Of a stretch of DNA of 64,000 bases, positions 1 to 10,370 are shown piece after piece. A program made the translations under genes and the position numbers. Under the pieces are notes generated by a model. The model saw nothing but the letters and a program-made list of their open reading frames with translations, had not been told where the DNA came from and ran no database searches. Origin of the DNA: Zygosaccharomyces rouxii (taxonomy: Eukaryota > Ascomycota > Saccharomycetes > Saccharomycetales > Saccharomycetaceae). The stretch spans positions 558,001 to 622,000 of the forward strand of contig NC_012993.1 of the NCBI RefSeq assembly GCF_000026365.1. The letters are read 5' to 3'. Position 1 is the first letter of the stretch. Each line of letters starts with the position of its first letter.

Positions 1-61
1 CTCCATTATGTATTTCAACTCATCGAGCTCATCAGGTATTTGACGAAATATTCATACAATA

Positions 62-69
62 ACGCGCGT
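62..69. promoter_or_regulatory. Possible MCB-like element before CDC45
   Basis: The 8-bp palindrome ACGCGCGT lies about 60 bp upstream of the CDC45 ATG. It resembles two overlapping MCB elements (consensus ACGCGT), each with one mismatch. MBF drives G1/S expression of many replication genes in yeast, so the position makes sense, but the match is not exact and the rest of the promoter is outside the window. Confidence 0.3.
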
Positions 70-127
70 ATTCTACTTTCTACTAGATAAAAGATTGGCA
101 ATAAAGGTCTTAAGAGGTCCGTTGGAC

Positions 128-1987
128 ATGTATTATGGGATTAGACAGATTGCAGAACCATACCATCGAATACTGAGAAGTTCTTCGAGCCATTCATCAT
201 GTCAATTGGTCATATTCGTGTCATGTTTGAACATAGATGCATTGTGTTCTGCTAAGATGCTCACCAATCTTTTCAAAAAACAATTAGTTCAATCTCAACT
301 AGTACCTGTATTTGGTTATGGTGAGCTAAAGGATCACTATTCTAAATTAGATGACAATGTTACCAGTGTAATATTCATTGGATGTGGTGGTGGGATATGC
401 CTTGACGAGTTCTTAGAGCTGGATGCCGAACAGTTGTTAATGGATACTGATGATGCTCTGAAGGAGAGGAAATTCAATAGGCACATATATGTGTTTGATT
501 CGCATCGACCATGGAATTTGGACAACATATTTGGCTCAGAAATTGTAATATGTCTGGACGACGGGACGGCAGATGATTCTTTGCAAAGACAGAAAGAAGC
601 ATATTTCCAACTAATACGGCTTGATGCTGAGAGTGAAGGGCAGGAAGAGGATGAGGACACTCAGGAGGATGAAACTGATGAAGACGAAGACGAAGATGAG
701 GATGGTGACGGTAAGAGATCAAGTTCAGAGGGTCCATCTAGCAAGAAAGCGAAAAAACAGAGAAAGAGACTGATAGACGAATATGAGACAATCTTAGAAG
801 ATTATTACTCACAGGGGACTTCAGTGGTAAATTCAATGTCATTACAGGTTTATTCATTAATAACTACTATCGGAGAATCAAATTTAAAATACCTCTGGTG
901 GACAATTTTGGGGACGACTTCGCTAGATACCGCTTATCCACAAGTTTACAATCGATTATACCCACTTTTACAAGATGAAGTTAAGAGACTGTCTCCCAGC
1001 CATCAAGCGGTTAAGACCCCAGATACTCTATCCCTCAACATTCAGCCCGATTACTACCTTTTTCTATTGAGGCATTCATCACTCTATGACAGTTTCTACT
1101 ACTCCAACTACGTTAACGCCAAGCTTTCACTCTGGAATGAAAATGGTAAGAAAAGGTTACACAAGATGTTTGCTCGTATGGGGATACCGTTGTCTACTGC
1201 CCAGGAAACTTGGATCTACATGGATAATTCCATTAAAAGAGAACTAGGTATAATATTCGATCGAAATTTGGACAGGTATGGACTGCAAGACATTGTACGA
1301 GACGGATTCGTTAGAACTTTAGGTTATAGAGGTGCCATTAGTGCAAGCGAATTTGTAGAGGCACTGACGGCATTATTAGAAGTTGGTAACAGCATTACAA
1401 GAGAAACTGGCGATACTACAGAGGAAGTAAGCGTAAATTCACAAAAGAGATGGATTTCCAATTTTTGGTTGAGTTGGGATGCACTTGACGATGGTAAAGT
1501 GGACCTGTTGAACAAGGGAATTAGACATGCACAGACTTTACAAAAAGCAGTCTTCAATACCGGTGTTGCCATTTTGGAGAAAAGACTCATTAAGCATTTA
1601 AGGATCTATCGTCTTTGTGTACTTCAAGAGGGTCCAGATTTAGAATTATACTACAACCCACTGTCCCTATTACGGTTGGGTAATTGGTTGTCAGAATGCT
1701 GTGCAGAATCTGAGAATAAGCAGCTGCTACCAATGGTATTGGCAAGTCTTAACGAATCCACAGACACGTATTTGGTAGCAGGTCTTGCTGCAAGATACCC
1801 AAGGGGGATGGATATGTTGCAAGTGCGTAAACCAATTCTAAACAATTTTAGCATGGCGTTCCAGCAAATTGCTGCACAGACTGATGCAAGAGTTAAAATA
1901 GACAATTTTGAAAGTTCCATTATTGAAATTAAAAGGGAGGATCTATCTCCATTCCTCGAGAAATTAACGCTAAGTGGTCTAATTTGA
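128..1987 (+). CDS. CDC45: Cdc45, replicative helicase (CMG) subunit
   Basis: This encodes a 619-aa orthologue of Cdc45, which joins Mcm2-7 and GINS to form the CMG helicase that starts and drives DNA replication in the nucleus. The start MYYGIRQ followed by SSSHSSCQLVIFVSCLN matches the family N-terminus closely; S. cerevisiae Cdc45 is 650 aa. The reading frame is open back to about position 95, but the ATG at 128 is the first ATG and gives the conserved start. A strongly acidic linker (about residues 168-205) is followed by a basic patch (KKAKKQRKR, about 206-214), a likely nuclear-localisation and regulatory loop in the family. The C-terminus (SIIEIKREDLSPFLEKLTL) is conserved. It lies in tandem with the APC9 homologue, as in S. 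cerevisiae. Confidence 0.97.
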   Translation: MYYGIRQIAEPYHRILRSSSSHSSCQLVIFVSCLNIDALCSAKMLTNLFKKQLVQSQLVPVFGYGELKDHYSKLDDNVTSVIFIGCGGGICLDEFLELDAEQLLMDTDDALKERKFNRHIYVFDSHRPWNLDNIFGSEIVICLDDGTADDSLQRQKEAYFQLIRLDAESEGQEEDEDTQEDETDEDEDEDEDGDGKRSSSEGPSSKKAKKQRKRLIDEYETILEDYYSQGTSVVNSMSLQVYSLITTIGESNLKYLWWTILGTTSLDTAYPQVYNRLYPLLQDEVKRLSPSHQAVKTPDTLSLNIQPDYYLFLLRHSSLYDSFYYSNYVNAKLSLWNENGKKRLHKMFARMGIPLSTAQETWIYMDNSIKRELGIIFDRNLDRYGLQDIVRDGFVRTLGYRGAISASEFVEALTALLEVGNSITRETGDTTEEVSVNSQKRWISNFWLSWDALDDGKVDLLNKGIRHAQTLQKAVFNTGVAILEKRLIKHLRIYRLCVLQEGPDLELYYNPLSLLRLGNWLSECCAESENKQLLPMVLASLNESTDTYLVAGLAARYPRGMDMLQVRKPILNNFSMAFQQIAAQTDARVKIDNFESSIIEIKREDLSPFLEKLTLSGLI

Positions 1988-2164
1988 GTGCAAAAAGAAC
2001 TGAATGAAATTCAGAAGAATTGATCGAACTCCATGAAAATGCTCTAAGAGTTCAAAACGGCCCTTTTCTCACTTTTTATTCCACTTTTTCATATTTTTTT
2101 ATAACATTTTATAACGCATAATTTTCCTATTTACTGACGCCGCAAATCTTAACTTACCGATATA

Positions 2165-3019
2165 ATGTCAGAAACTCAAAAGATCACACTGTCCAGCTTG
2201 ACAGGACAAACAAGGAGGCTGCTTTTACTGGCTATGTCAAGAGCTACCAAGTCAAATGCTTCCAAGAGAGATCCTAATTTACCTGTAGAAAGTCCACTTT
2301 TTCAACTGCCATCAGTAGCGCCATGGAGAACACCCAAATTGCAAAAGGGTTCCAACCCATATAGCAGATATAATAGTGTTACGCCGCTTCGAAGACCTTC
2401 TACATTGTTGATTCATCATTTGGAACAAGCACCAGTCTCGTCAGGAAAAGAAGAATTAGAAATCGATACTGTATTGGATGAGAATGAACTTTCCAAAGAA
2501 CCATCATTACCGGCAGAAGAGGCTGAATATGACTATAAACCGTTCTCTGAAAAGCCACTACTTCGTGAATCCAAAATTGAAAGCTACCTGCAAGCTGAGA
2601 GAGCTGCACACTGTCTCATTTTCCATACATCAGGTCATATTCCGGGTGCCGACGACAAATACAGACCAGATGCGGAACTAGAGTGTGGTGAAGATGAATG
2701 GGAGGGCCAAGAATTGAACCACGACGAAGGTCCACTACTTCTAAGCGTTCCTGGTTGTAGTAAACACGATCTGTGCCAATTGTTAAACAAAAACCACATG
2801 CGTCCAAGACCCAACGTTCGCCGCATTGATGAAATTTTGAACCACGAGTTTAACGCCTTGAAATCATTCTGGGGTGACTCTTCATTGGCTACCACGCTGG
2901 ACAGAAACCATCTCCACGAGCAGTATCTTTTACTAATGCAAGAACAGAAGGAGATTGCCCAATTTAAGAGCTTACTTCATTCATCCCGGCCAATAAAACC
3001 GCATGTCCCCCACAATTGA
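2165..3019 (+). CDS. APC9: Probable Apc9, anaphase-promoting complex subunit
   Basis: This 284-aa protein is called Apc9 mainly from its position: in S. cerevisiae APC9 is the direct neighbour of CDC45 in the same orientation, and the length is near the 265 aa of Apc9. Apc9 is a small non-essential subunit of the anaphase-promoting complex that helps anchor Cdc27 in the TPR lobe. The sequence shows no catalytic motif. The first half is Ser/Pro-rich and probably disordered. The C-terminal third, containing LNHEFNALKSFWGD and a helical segment LLLMQEQKEIAQFKSLLHSS, looks like the ordered part. Apc9 evolves fast, so sequence alone would not have identified it. Confidence 0.7.
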   Translation: MSETQKITLSSLTGQTRRLLLLAMSRATKSNASKRDPNLPVESPLFQLPSVAPWRTPKLQKGSNPYSRYNSVTPLRRPSTLLIHHLEQAPVSSGKEELEIDTVLDENELSKEPSLPAEEAEYDYKPFSEKPLLRESKIESYLQAERAAHCLIFHTSGHIPGADDKYRPDAELECGEDEWEGQELNHDEGPLLLSVPGCSKHDLCQLLNKNHMRPRPNVRRIDEILNHEFNALKSFWGDSSLATTLDRNHLHEQYLLLMQEQKEIAQFKSLLHSSRPIKPHVPHN

Positions 3020-3141
3020 GCATAGCAAAATGCATTAAAATTACAAAGAACTCTGAGAAAATTCATCCTTTAGCATTAATCCTTAGCTTTAATCATCGTA
3101 TTATAAGTATATAAATATGTATGTTATTATGCAAGTCTTGC

Positions 3142-3151
3142 ATCACGTGAT
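3142..3151. promoter_or_regulatory. Palindromic Cbf1-type E-box before SAC6
   Basis: A perfect 10-bp palindrome ATCACGTGAT lies about 150 bp upstream of the SAC6 ATG. It contains the extended Cbf1 site TCACGTGA. The APC9 and SAC6 genes are in tandem, so it most likely belongs to the SAC6 promoter. Other bHLH factors such as Pho4 or Tye7 could also bind it. Confidence 0.45.
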
Positions 3152-3298
3152 CATGAATTAGACTATGAAAAGGGGCGGAAGCTATGTAATACTACCAAGG
3201 ACCTTTGAAAACCTTTTATACCCAACCAATACTACATAGAAGGGACATTGTTATCCAGGTTGGACTGCTGAGAGTCTGAATACGTCAAGAAATTGGAT

Positions 3299-5221
3299 AT
3301 GAATATCGTCAAGTTACAGAAGAAGTTCCCAACTCTGTCTCAAGAGGACTTGTTTGGTGTTATTGAGAAATTTAGAAACATCGACATAGATGAAAAAGGA
3401 TGGGTTGAGAAACAACAGGTGCTAGATGCAGTTTCTAAGTCTGGTGAAGCATCTTATGATGAAGCTAGAGAGGCATTGAAAGCTTGTAGCGTGGACGCTT
3501 CTGGTAGGGTGGAATTAGATGATTATGTGGAACTAGAAGCTAAATTGAAGGATTCAAAGGCAGGTCCACCACCACAGACTAGTTTTGCCACTGCAGCTCC
3601 TATATCACAACCAAGTGCACCATCTCAATTACAACACAAAGGTACAGGTTCACATGCAAAGATTATTGTCGGTGGTGCTACTGCAGGTTCTCAGCATACC
3701 ATTAATGAAGAAGAAAGAAGTGAATTCACCAAGCATATCAATGATAATTTGGCTGGCGATCCACAGATAGGTCATCTTTTGCCATTCCCTACTGATACTT
3801 TTCAACTGTTCGATGAATGTAGAGATGGTCTTGTTTTATCTAAATTGATTAACGATTCCGTCCCTGACACCATCGATACAAGAGTTCTGAATTTACCCAA
3901 GGCTGGCAAACGTTTGAATAATTTCCAGGCAAGCGAAAATGCAAACATTGTTATTAATTCTGCCAAGGCCATTGGTTGTGTTGTTGTTAACGTGCATTCT
4001 GAAGATTTAATCGAAGGTAGAGAACATTTGATCCTTGGTCTTATCTGGCAAATTATTAGAAGAGGTCTATTGAGTAAGATTGATATCAAATTACATCCAG
4101 AACTGTACCGTTTATTGGAAGATGATGAGACTTTAGATCAATTCCTGAGACTACCACCAGAACAGATCTTGCTACGTTGGTTTAACTACCATTTGAAACA
4201 CGCCAATTGGCACAGAAGAGTCTCTAATTTCTCTGGTGATGTGTCAGACGGTGAGAATTATACTATCCTGTTGAACCAATTGGTTCCTGATCAATGTTCG
4301 AGAGCTCCATTGCAGACCCCAGACCTCCTACAAAGGGCTGAGCAAATTTTGGTCAATGCTGACAAACTAGGCTGTAGGAAATATTTGACTCCAAATTCAT
4401 TGGTATCAGGTAATCCAAAACTGAACTTGGCCTTTGTTGCTCAGTTGTTTAACACTCACCCAGGTCTAGAACCAATAGAGGAATCCGAAGCGCCAGAAAT
4501 CGAGGAATTCGATGCTGAAGGTGAAAGAGAAGCAAGAGTCTTTACTCTGTGGTTGAATTCATTGGATGTGGATCCACCAATCGTCTCGTTGTTCGAAGAT
4601 TTGAAAGATGGTCTTGTTCTATTACAAGCCTATGAAAAAGTCATACCTGGTGTGGTTAACTACTCTGTGGTTAACAGAAAACCAAACACAGGTGCTGAAA
4701 TGTCCAGGTTTAAAGCTCTTGAGAATAACAACTACGCTGTGGAATTGGGTAAATTTAACGGATTCTCCCTAGTCGGTATTGAAGGTTCCGATATCGTGGA
4801 CGGTAACAAACTATTGACACTAGCTCTTGTCTGGCAATTGATGCGTAGAAACATTACAAACACTATTCGGAATCTGTCTTCTAGTGGTAGAGATATGAGT
4901 GATTCTCAAATTTTGAAATGGGCTCAAGACCAAGTCCACAAGGGCGGTAAATCTTCCAAGATACACTCTTTCAAAGATTCACAATTGTCTACTGCCCACT
5001 TTTTGCTGGATGTCTTGAACGGTATTGCGCCTGGTTACGTCGATTACAGTCTGGTGGCACCTGGTACCAATGATGATGAGAAATACGCTAACGCAAGGTT
5101 AGCCATTTCCATTGCAAGAAAATTAGGTGCATTGATTTGGTTGGTTCCAGAGGATATTAACGAAGTGCGCTCAAGATTGATTATCACTTTCGTTGCGTCT
5201 TTGATGTCAGTCAACAAATGA
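3299..5221 (+). CDS. SAC6: Sac6, fimbrin (actin-bundling protein)
   Basis: This is a 640-aa fimbrin, almost the same length as S. cerevisiae Sac6 (642 aa). Fimbrin crosslinks actin filaments in cortical patches and cables and is needed for endocytosis. The start MNIVKLQKKFP matches the family. An EF-hand-like N-terminal region (about residues 5-80) and a low-complexity linker precede four calponin-homology domains in two actin-binding modules: about 140-255 and 280-390, then 410-520 and 530-640. The repeated phrase LFD/EECRDGLVL-type (DECRDGLVLSKLIND and FEDLKDGLVLLQAYE) marks CH1 and CH3. The frame is open upstream to 3293 but begins with TTG there, so the ATG at 3299 is used. S. cerevisiae SAC6 has an intron near its start; none is needed here. 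Confidence 0.97.
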   Translation: MNIVKLQKKFPTLSQEDLFGVIEKFRNIDIDEKGWVEKQQVLDAVSKSGEASYDEAREALKACSVDASGRVELDDYVELEAKLKDSKAGPPPQTSFATAAPISQPSAPSQLQHKGTGSHAKIIVGGATAGSQHTINEEERSEFTKHINDNLAGDPQIGHLLPFPTDTFQLFDECRDGLVLSKLINDSVPDTIDTRVLNLPKAGKRLNNFQASENANIVINSAKAIGCVVVNVHSEDLIEGREHLILGLIWQIIRRGLLSKIDIKLHPELYRLLEDDETLDQFLRLPPEQILLRWFNYHLKHANWHRRVSNFSGDVSDGENYTILLNQLVPDQCSRAPLQTPDLLQRAEQILVNADKLGCRKYLTPNSLVSGNPKLNLAFVAQLFNTHPGLEPIEESEAPEIEEFDAEGEREARVFTLWLNSLDVDPPIVSLFEDLKDGLVLLQAYEKVIPGVVNYSVVNRKPNTGAEMSRFKALENNNYAVELGKFNGFSLVGIEGSDIVDGNKLLTLALVWQLMRRNITNTIRNLSSSGRDMSDSQILKWAQDQVHKGGKSSKIHSFKDSQLSTAHFLLDVLNGIAPGYVDYSLVAPGTNDDEKYANARLAISIARKLGALIWLVPEDINEVRSRLIITFVASLMSVNK

Positions 5222-5453
5222 ACAGATAAAAGAAAGGGTCAAGACGTTTTTGTTGTTTTTTCTTTTTACTATTTTTACTATTATTATTTTAATTCATTTC
5301 ATATTATTCTTGGGCCATTTCGGTCTAAACCTTTTGCCTTTTCGATGCAATGTAACTAATAACTGCCGTTCTCAGAATTCAAATATATGTGAAGCCCATT
5401 CCCTTGTCCAGAGAAAATGAAAGTATTCTTATTTTAACTAGACACGTTATAAT

Positions 5454-6565
5454 TTACACCGTCTCTCTTGAATTGGTAATTTGATCTTTCAATTTTTCAT
5501 CCCATTCCAATTTTAATTTTGACAAATATTCCTGTACATCGCTAGCACCCGTTGGGTCTACTTCTTGAGTCTGGATATATTCCATACCATCTCTACCAGA
5601 TGCAGACCCATATTTCAAATACTGTTCTTCGAAGTTAGGGTTTGCCAAGGTGGCCGCATACACTGGAGCATTAGCGGCTTTATATCCGTCAACATTATGC
5701 CAAACAGAACCAAGCCATCTGGCCAAATAGAACAATGCTAGCATCCCATAGTATGTGAAAATATTCAAATAAATGGAGAAAGAGTTGCTAATGAAAATAC
5801 CAGGTTGTACCAAATATTGATGAATTCCGTGATTTTTCATATCCTTATAAGTAGCCATGTGTAAAAGATCCACTAACCTCTTGGAACCTTCATAAGAGGC
5901 ATCAGATTTGAGCAATTGAATATCGTTGATAGAGAAATACTTGGGTTCTGACATGAGACTTGAAATCCAAACGACTGATGCCTTACCAGCTGTCAATTGA
6001 GGTAAAATCTTTTGAATCAAATAGTAAGGTCCAAACACATTGGCTTGAAATACGAGACCCAAATCGTCATCAGATTTTACACCAATTCTCTGGATCTTGT
6101 AGGATGGATAGGTAACAGATTTTATCAGATTGGTACATACTTCCTTGACGGCACCAATCCAATCAATACCACCATAGACACCTTGGGCTGCATTAACAAA
6201 AAAATAATGAATTTCCTTATACTTCTTTGTCAGCTCATAGTAAGCACCTAGTACACTTACCATATCAGTGAAATCTATCAACAAGTAGTCATAATCTACA
6301 ATTCCTACCCTTGGACATTTCTTAGCGAACTTTTGAATCAAATTGATGGCCTCCGTAGCACGAGGTAAAGTTCTTGATGTAACCACAATAGTCAATCTAT
6401 TGGTAGGATCCTCTTGTTCTATCAATCTATAGGCGATATTTAACCCCAAATTGCTTTATTATTTCGATTGTAAGTAAGTTTGTTCATAACTTAAGTTAAA
6501 TTACATCAGAGCTCAAAGACATACCTATTGGTGCCTGTTATAACGGCAACTTTTCTACCCACCAT
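5454..6565 (-). CDS. ERG27: Erg27, 3-keto sterol reductase (spliced gene)
   Basis: Erg27 reduces the 3-keto group during C-4 demethylation of sterols, acting with Erg25, Erg26 and Erg28 at the ER and lipid droplets. The long open frame (5454-6449) has no ATG at its front and lacks the start of the Rossmann fold. Those residues lie in a separate short exon: exon 1 is 6525-6565 (ATG, 41 nt, MVGRKVAVITGTN plus two bases) and exon 2 is 5454-6453. Joined, they give TGTNSNLG, the SDR cofactor motif, at residues 10-17, and a 346-aa protein against 347 in S. cerevisiae. The catalytic YEGSK is Y201/K205. A hydrophobic stretch near residue 240 (NIFTYYGMLALFYLARWLG) may be a membrane anchor. The S. cerevisiae gene has no intron. 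Confidence 0.95.
6454..6524 (-). other. ERG27: Intron of ERG27 (71 nt)
   Basis: On the minus strand the intron starts with GTATGT, the canonical yeast 5' splice site (first base 6524), and ends in AAAG (last base 6454). The heptamer TACTTAC at 6476-6470, one base off the TACTAAC consensus with the branch A kept, lies about 17 nt before the 3' splice site. Removal restores the SDR motif TGTNSNLG in frame. The 3' site AAG is less usual than CAG or TAG. Confidence 0.9.
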
Positions 6566-6777
6566 TGTAACACTACCAGAATTATTAGACTTAATACCTT
6601 AGACAAATAAGTAGTAGAAATTGTCTAAAATTTAACCTCTTCCTGTGACTGTTTTTTTCTCTTTTGATCGTTGCCTTAAGGTTTCATTGAAAAATTGTAG
6701 CGATGATCTCGTTTATTACATATACAAGGTAGAACTTGAAGCCTCTAAATATTCCTTAAATAATTTTACAATTCAAT

Positions 6778-9700
6778 TCACGACATTTTTAATAAGTCAG
6801 TACAGTGACAACCGCATCCAGATGCGCATTGCTCACTTTGAGCCCACCAGTCTCTTGCACAAGATGCATGCATAACATGCTCACAACTTTCACATAAAAA
6901 TATGTTCCTTGTAACTTTGAGACCACAGTAATTGCAACTGTGGAAATTAGGTTCTCTGTATTTATTCTCCATCCAACTTGTTCTGATTTCACCAAATAAA
7001 TCTTGGTTATCATTTGATGTGTGAGAGTCAAAATCTGAAGTGTTCTTATGGATAGATTCGAAACTTATCTTGAGTAATTCTGCTCTTTGCATTGGTAACC
7101 CCCAAATATAGAGAAGTTTGGCATATTGGTAACTGTAAAATCTAAGTTTAACTGCATCATTTGGGTCCAATAATGATCGTACTGGTTGTCTAATTGCTGT
7201 CAATACATCATCATCGATTAATTCGATAGTAACATTTGGTAGCTTTGAAGCATTCTGTTGGTTATGTGCGATTGTAGCACTCACCGCAGTATTACTTATT
7301 GGTGGACTCACAGTTGGTGCAATTGCGGCTGTGTTATTGTAATGTTTGAGACTGAAATAGTCTTCAGATTTGATAGAAATTTCATCTGGCGAAGGTCTGT
7401 GTCTGTTGGATTCAAAAAAACTGGGAGCTACACCATTACTGGAAGATAAGTGTGATAACATATCGGTTCTCCAAGAATTTGCGTTTTCATTGGGGTTAAA
7501 ATTAATTGTACTCTCCATCTTTTTATTAGCATGATTAGAATCCAATTTCTCAGCATTGGTAGTGGATAGGACTGAAGTTGCAGTATTAGCAGCCACTGCA
7601 CCCAGCATGGCTAACATCTGTACATCGTTTCTCTTCTCAAAATAACTCAATACTTCCTTGATGTACCACTTGATCCCCATTGGATGATTGTCCCATATCA
7701 AATTGTATGGATCGGTCTCCTCATTAGTCATAAGAAGGTCAGAAAGAATCTGCCAACAATGGCTCTTCTCTTCTAACCCGTATTTTTCAGCGACTAGTGC
7801 ATTATGTCTTGCCAATTCCCCTTGAGGGGCATCTGTAAATCTAAATTCTAGTGCTAAATCCTTACGGTCTGGAATTAAATGGCTAAAATCTTTCGTAATA
7901 ACCACATTCTTCATCTTCTTGGACTCTGTAGTCTTTCCTGATTCCGAGTTTACGGATTCAAATGTCTTGGACACCCTACCTCGTAGCGCAGGCAACTTAG
8001 TCCTGACGCCGATGTCATTGACCAAGATATCACTCCAGTCATCTTCAAAGCTATCGGAATATTCATCTGAATTACTTTCCTCCTCCGAAGTTACGTGGTT
8101 ACTTTTTCCGAGGGGATTTGCCGCTGAAGGAATGGTCTCCACGTACCTTTTAGGCCTTAGATTCTTATTGGAATCAGTGGCATTATTTTCTGTGAGGATC
8201 ATGTTTTTACGGCTGCCCTTTCTATGGTATCCATTCTGATGTTTCGCAGTATCTCTACTGGCCAGTCGAAGCATGGCTTGCTGCTTCTTGTCTTGCTTGC
8301 CCTCAGATGCAAAGAAGCATAGCAAGGTACCATTGGGAGACCAAATTGCACCACATTCAGTCGGTACTGGTGTACTGTCAAATGCCAAATCTCTACTTAT
8401 TTGACCATCGAAATCGACACCCATATTGAGAACCTTGTCATCCTCTTTCTCTTCGGATTCTGAGGTAGAAGAATCGGACAAGTATTCAGTGGGATCCTCT
8501 GAACTAGGTACCGAAGACAGGTTTTCCATTGCCAATTGATCTGCAATTTCAAAATTCAATAATGGTTCATCATTTTGACCTAATTCCTCGAGGTTGACCT
8601 TTTCGCCCAGTAAAAGCCTCAAACAAGGCTCTAAACAGTAAAGCCCTGAAGCTGTGCAAGTATCACTGATCTCTTTCAGTTGCTTGTTTATATATTCTCT
8701 CCTTTCGCTGGACAAATTACCATTGTCTTCAATGGAGAACACAGGAGGATAGCCCTTACTTGGATATTCAGGCGGCACTTTGACATCAATTCTTAAGAAG
8801 ACATACTCATCAGGATTATTGTCAGACCAAGGCCCATTCAATGTAATAATCAATTCACCTGTAGATACAGATATTTTTTCAAACACGACTTTTGGAAATT
8901 TATGACCCAAAGAGCTTACTTCTTCCCCCAAATTTTGTAAAGTTCTTTCTTTAAATATACTTTCAGGTGAGCTATTGTAATTCATTCTCACACCTGAAAG
9001 CCAAGAGATATGATTAACGTCCTTTTTACTCTTTAACCCTGATGTAGAGACGAAATTTTCCTTAATTCTTTTGGAATGGGAACCTAGTTGGGGTTTAGCC
9101 ACTTCAGGTTCTCTATTATAAGTGGTATACTCATAGTCCGGGATACTTTCATCTAATTGTTGATGCCTATTGAAATTAATCTTCTCATAAACGGTTTCTG
9201 GTACTGGCCACAATCTGAGATCACAGTCCTTCGACCATGTTACCAGCTGAAATTCACGATCACATCCATCACTACCACAACTACTTCTCGATCTCCACAC
9301 AAAATCTGTCACTCTATCATCATGTCCCTTAAATGCGTAGATAGGTTGTAGTTTAGAATCGTTAACCTCTTCCACACCATCTCTTTTTGCTAAACTAGCC
9401 ACATAAACTGAATTGAACCCTCCAACTGAAGGCATTAGACAACAACCTTCACCAAATGGTAAGTACCTCCCTCGCCATATGGGGAAATCTGTTCTTATGG
9501 TCTTTATAGGTTCATTGCAACTTTTGGAATAATCCCAAAATTTTACGGAACCATCATTGGAACCTGTCATTAGTTCTGTTCTTTTGAATCTATTAAAATC
9601 CACACTGTTAACGCTACTACCGTGTCCCACTAGTTTACCTAATGGTGTAGAACCTTTTCTCAAATCCCAGATACAAACGTCATTACCATGAGCTGATGCT

Positions 9701-10221
9701 AAAACATTTTGATCGTTAAAACTCCATTTCACCTGAGATGCTCCTGAAAGCCAGCCACTAGTGGTGTAGAATGGTCTCTGTGGACTTCTAAGATCCCAGG
9801 CATGAACATATGTATCGATAGAACAGGTTGCCAAAATATCTGGATGTTGTGGACTAAAATTGATATCTGTAATAGCTCTGAAATGTTTGTGTAAGACGTG
9901 CTCAATGGCATTAGATGACGGTTTAGCTAAATTCCAAATGATTGCCTTTTGGTTCGATGTCGACACAACCCAGTACGGCTTCGCAGGATGTGGTGACCAT
10001 TGAACGTCTGCTACTTGCCATGGTGTAACATGTCTTAGCCACCTGGGTGGTGAAAACGGATCATCCAAATCTATAATGTGTAAACCTTGCTTGCTTGCCA
10101 GTACAACGTCCCTACCTGAAGGATTGATTGAAAGGGCATTAACACCACCATCTACTCTCAATGAAAGCGATTTACCAAAGGAAGGAGATTGATATGGATC
10201 TCCGCCGACGTAACCAACCAT
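6778..10221 (-). CDS. MTC5: Mtc5/Sea3, SEA complex subunit (WDR59 family)
   Basis: This 1147-aa protein matches Mtc5/Sea3 (1148 aa in S. cerevisiae), a vacuole-membrane SEACAT subunit that regulates TORC1 through the SEACIT GAP; the animal counterpart is WDR59 of GATOR2. The N-terminal beta-propeller of WD40 repeats spans about residues 20-350, with phrases such as VQWSPHPAKPYWVVSTSNQKAIIW. An RWD domain (about 430-560) and a long acidic, low-complexity middle follow. The C-terminus ends in a RING-like cysteine/histidine cluster (CNYCGL, CESCEHVMHASCARDWW, CASGCGCHC). The frame is open to 10245 but starts with TTG; the first ATG is at 10221 and there is no ATG before an upstream stop. ERG27 follows in the same direction. 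Confidence 0.95.
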   Translation of the reverse strand: MVGYVGGDPYQSPSFGKSLSLRVDGGVNALSINPSGRDVVLASKQGLHIIDLDDPFSPPRWLRHVTPWQVADVQWSPHPAKPYWVVSTSNQKAIIWNLAKPSSNAIEHVLHKHFRAITDINFSPQHPDILATCSIDTYVHAWDLRSPQRPFYTTSGWLSGASQVKWSFNDQNVLASAHGNDVCIWDLRKGSTPLGKLVGHGSSVNSVDFNRFKRTELMTGSNDGSVKFWDYSKSCNEPIKTIRTDFPIWRGRYLPFGEGCCLMPSVGGFNSVYVASLAKRDGVEEVNDSKLQPIYAFKGHDDRVTDFVWRSRSSCGSDGCDREFQLVTWSKDCDLRLWPVPETVYEKINFNRHQQLDESIPDYEYTTYNREPEVAKPQLGSHSKRIKENFVSTSGLKSKKDVNHISWLSGVRMNYNSSPESIFKERTLQNLGEEVSSLGHKFPKVVFEKISVSTGELIITLNGPWSDNNPDEYVFLRIDVKVPPEYPSKGYPPVFSIEDNGNLSSERREYINKQLKEISDTCTASGLYCLEPCLRLLLGEKVNLEELGQNDEPLLNFEIADQLAMENLSSVPSSEDPTEYLSDSSTSESEEKEDDKVLNMGVDFDGQISRDLAFDSTPVPTECGAIWSPNGTLLCFFASEGKQDKKQQAMLRLASRDTAKHQNGYHRKGSRKNMILTENNATDSNKNLRPKRYVETIPSAANPLGKSNHVTSEEESNSDEYSDSFEDDWSDILVNDIGVRTKLPALRGRVSKTFESVNSESGKTTESKKMKNVVITKDFSHLIPDRKDLALEFRFTDAPQGELARHNALVAEKYGLEEKSHCWQILSDLLMTNEETDPYNLIWDNHPMGIKWYIKEVLSYFEKRNDVQMLAMLGAVAANTATSVLSTTNAEKLDSNHANKKMESTINFNPNENANSWRTDMLSHLSSSNGVAPSFFESNRHRPSPDEISIKSEDYFSLKHYNNTAAIAPTVSPPISNTAVSATIAHNQQNASKLPNVTIELIDDDVLTAIRQPVRSLLDPNDAVKLRFYSYQYAKLLYIWGLPMQRAELLKISFESIHKNTSDFDSHTSNDNQDLFGEIRTSWMENKYREPNFHSCNYCGLKVTRNIFLCESCEHVMHASCARDWWAQSEQCASGCGCHCTDLLKMS

Positions 10222-10370
10222 GAACCAATCATCAAATGACCCCAATGACCCTTTTGGAGACTGTTCCTTTAAAAGTTTTAATCAATTATGCCGTTTATCC
10301 TGAAAGTTGTACTCCTGATTTAAAAATCGACTAACATATACACACATACACACATACAAACATACACAAA

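Noticed and set aside
95..127. Upstream extension of CDC45 with TTG start
   Set aside because: The frame is open but has no ATG; the ATG at 128 gives the conserved N-terminus. The same applies to 3293 (SAC6), 10245 (MTC5), 16833 (unknown gene), 18157 (ICT1), 29156 (IOC2), 45688 (FKS3) and 55197 (YME2).
3142..3151. Centromere (CDEI-like ATCACGTGAT)
   Set aside because: The next 80-100 bp are not extremely AT-rich and no CDEIII core with CCGAA was found, so it is treated as a promoter E-box.
6645..6875. 76-codon plus-strand frame between ERG27 and MTC5
   Set aside because: It overlaps the RING-encoding 3' end of MTC5 and the ERG27 promoter, and shows no protein-like features.
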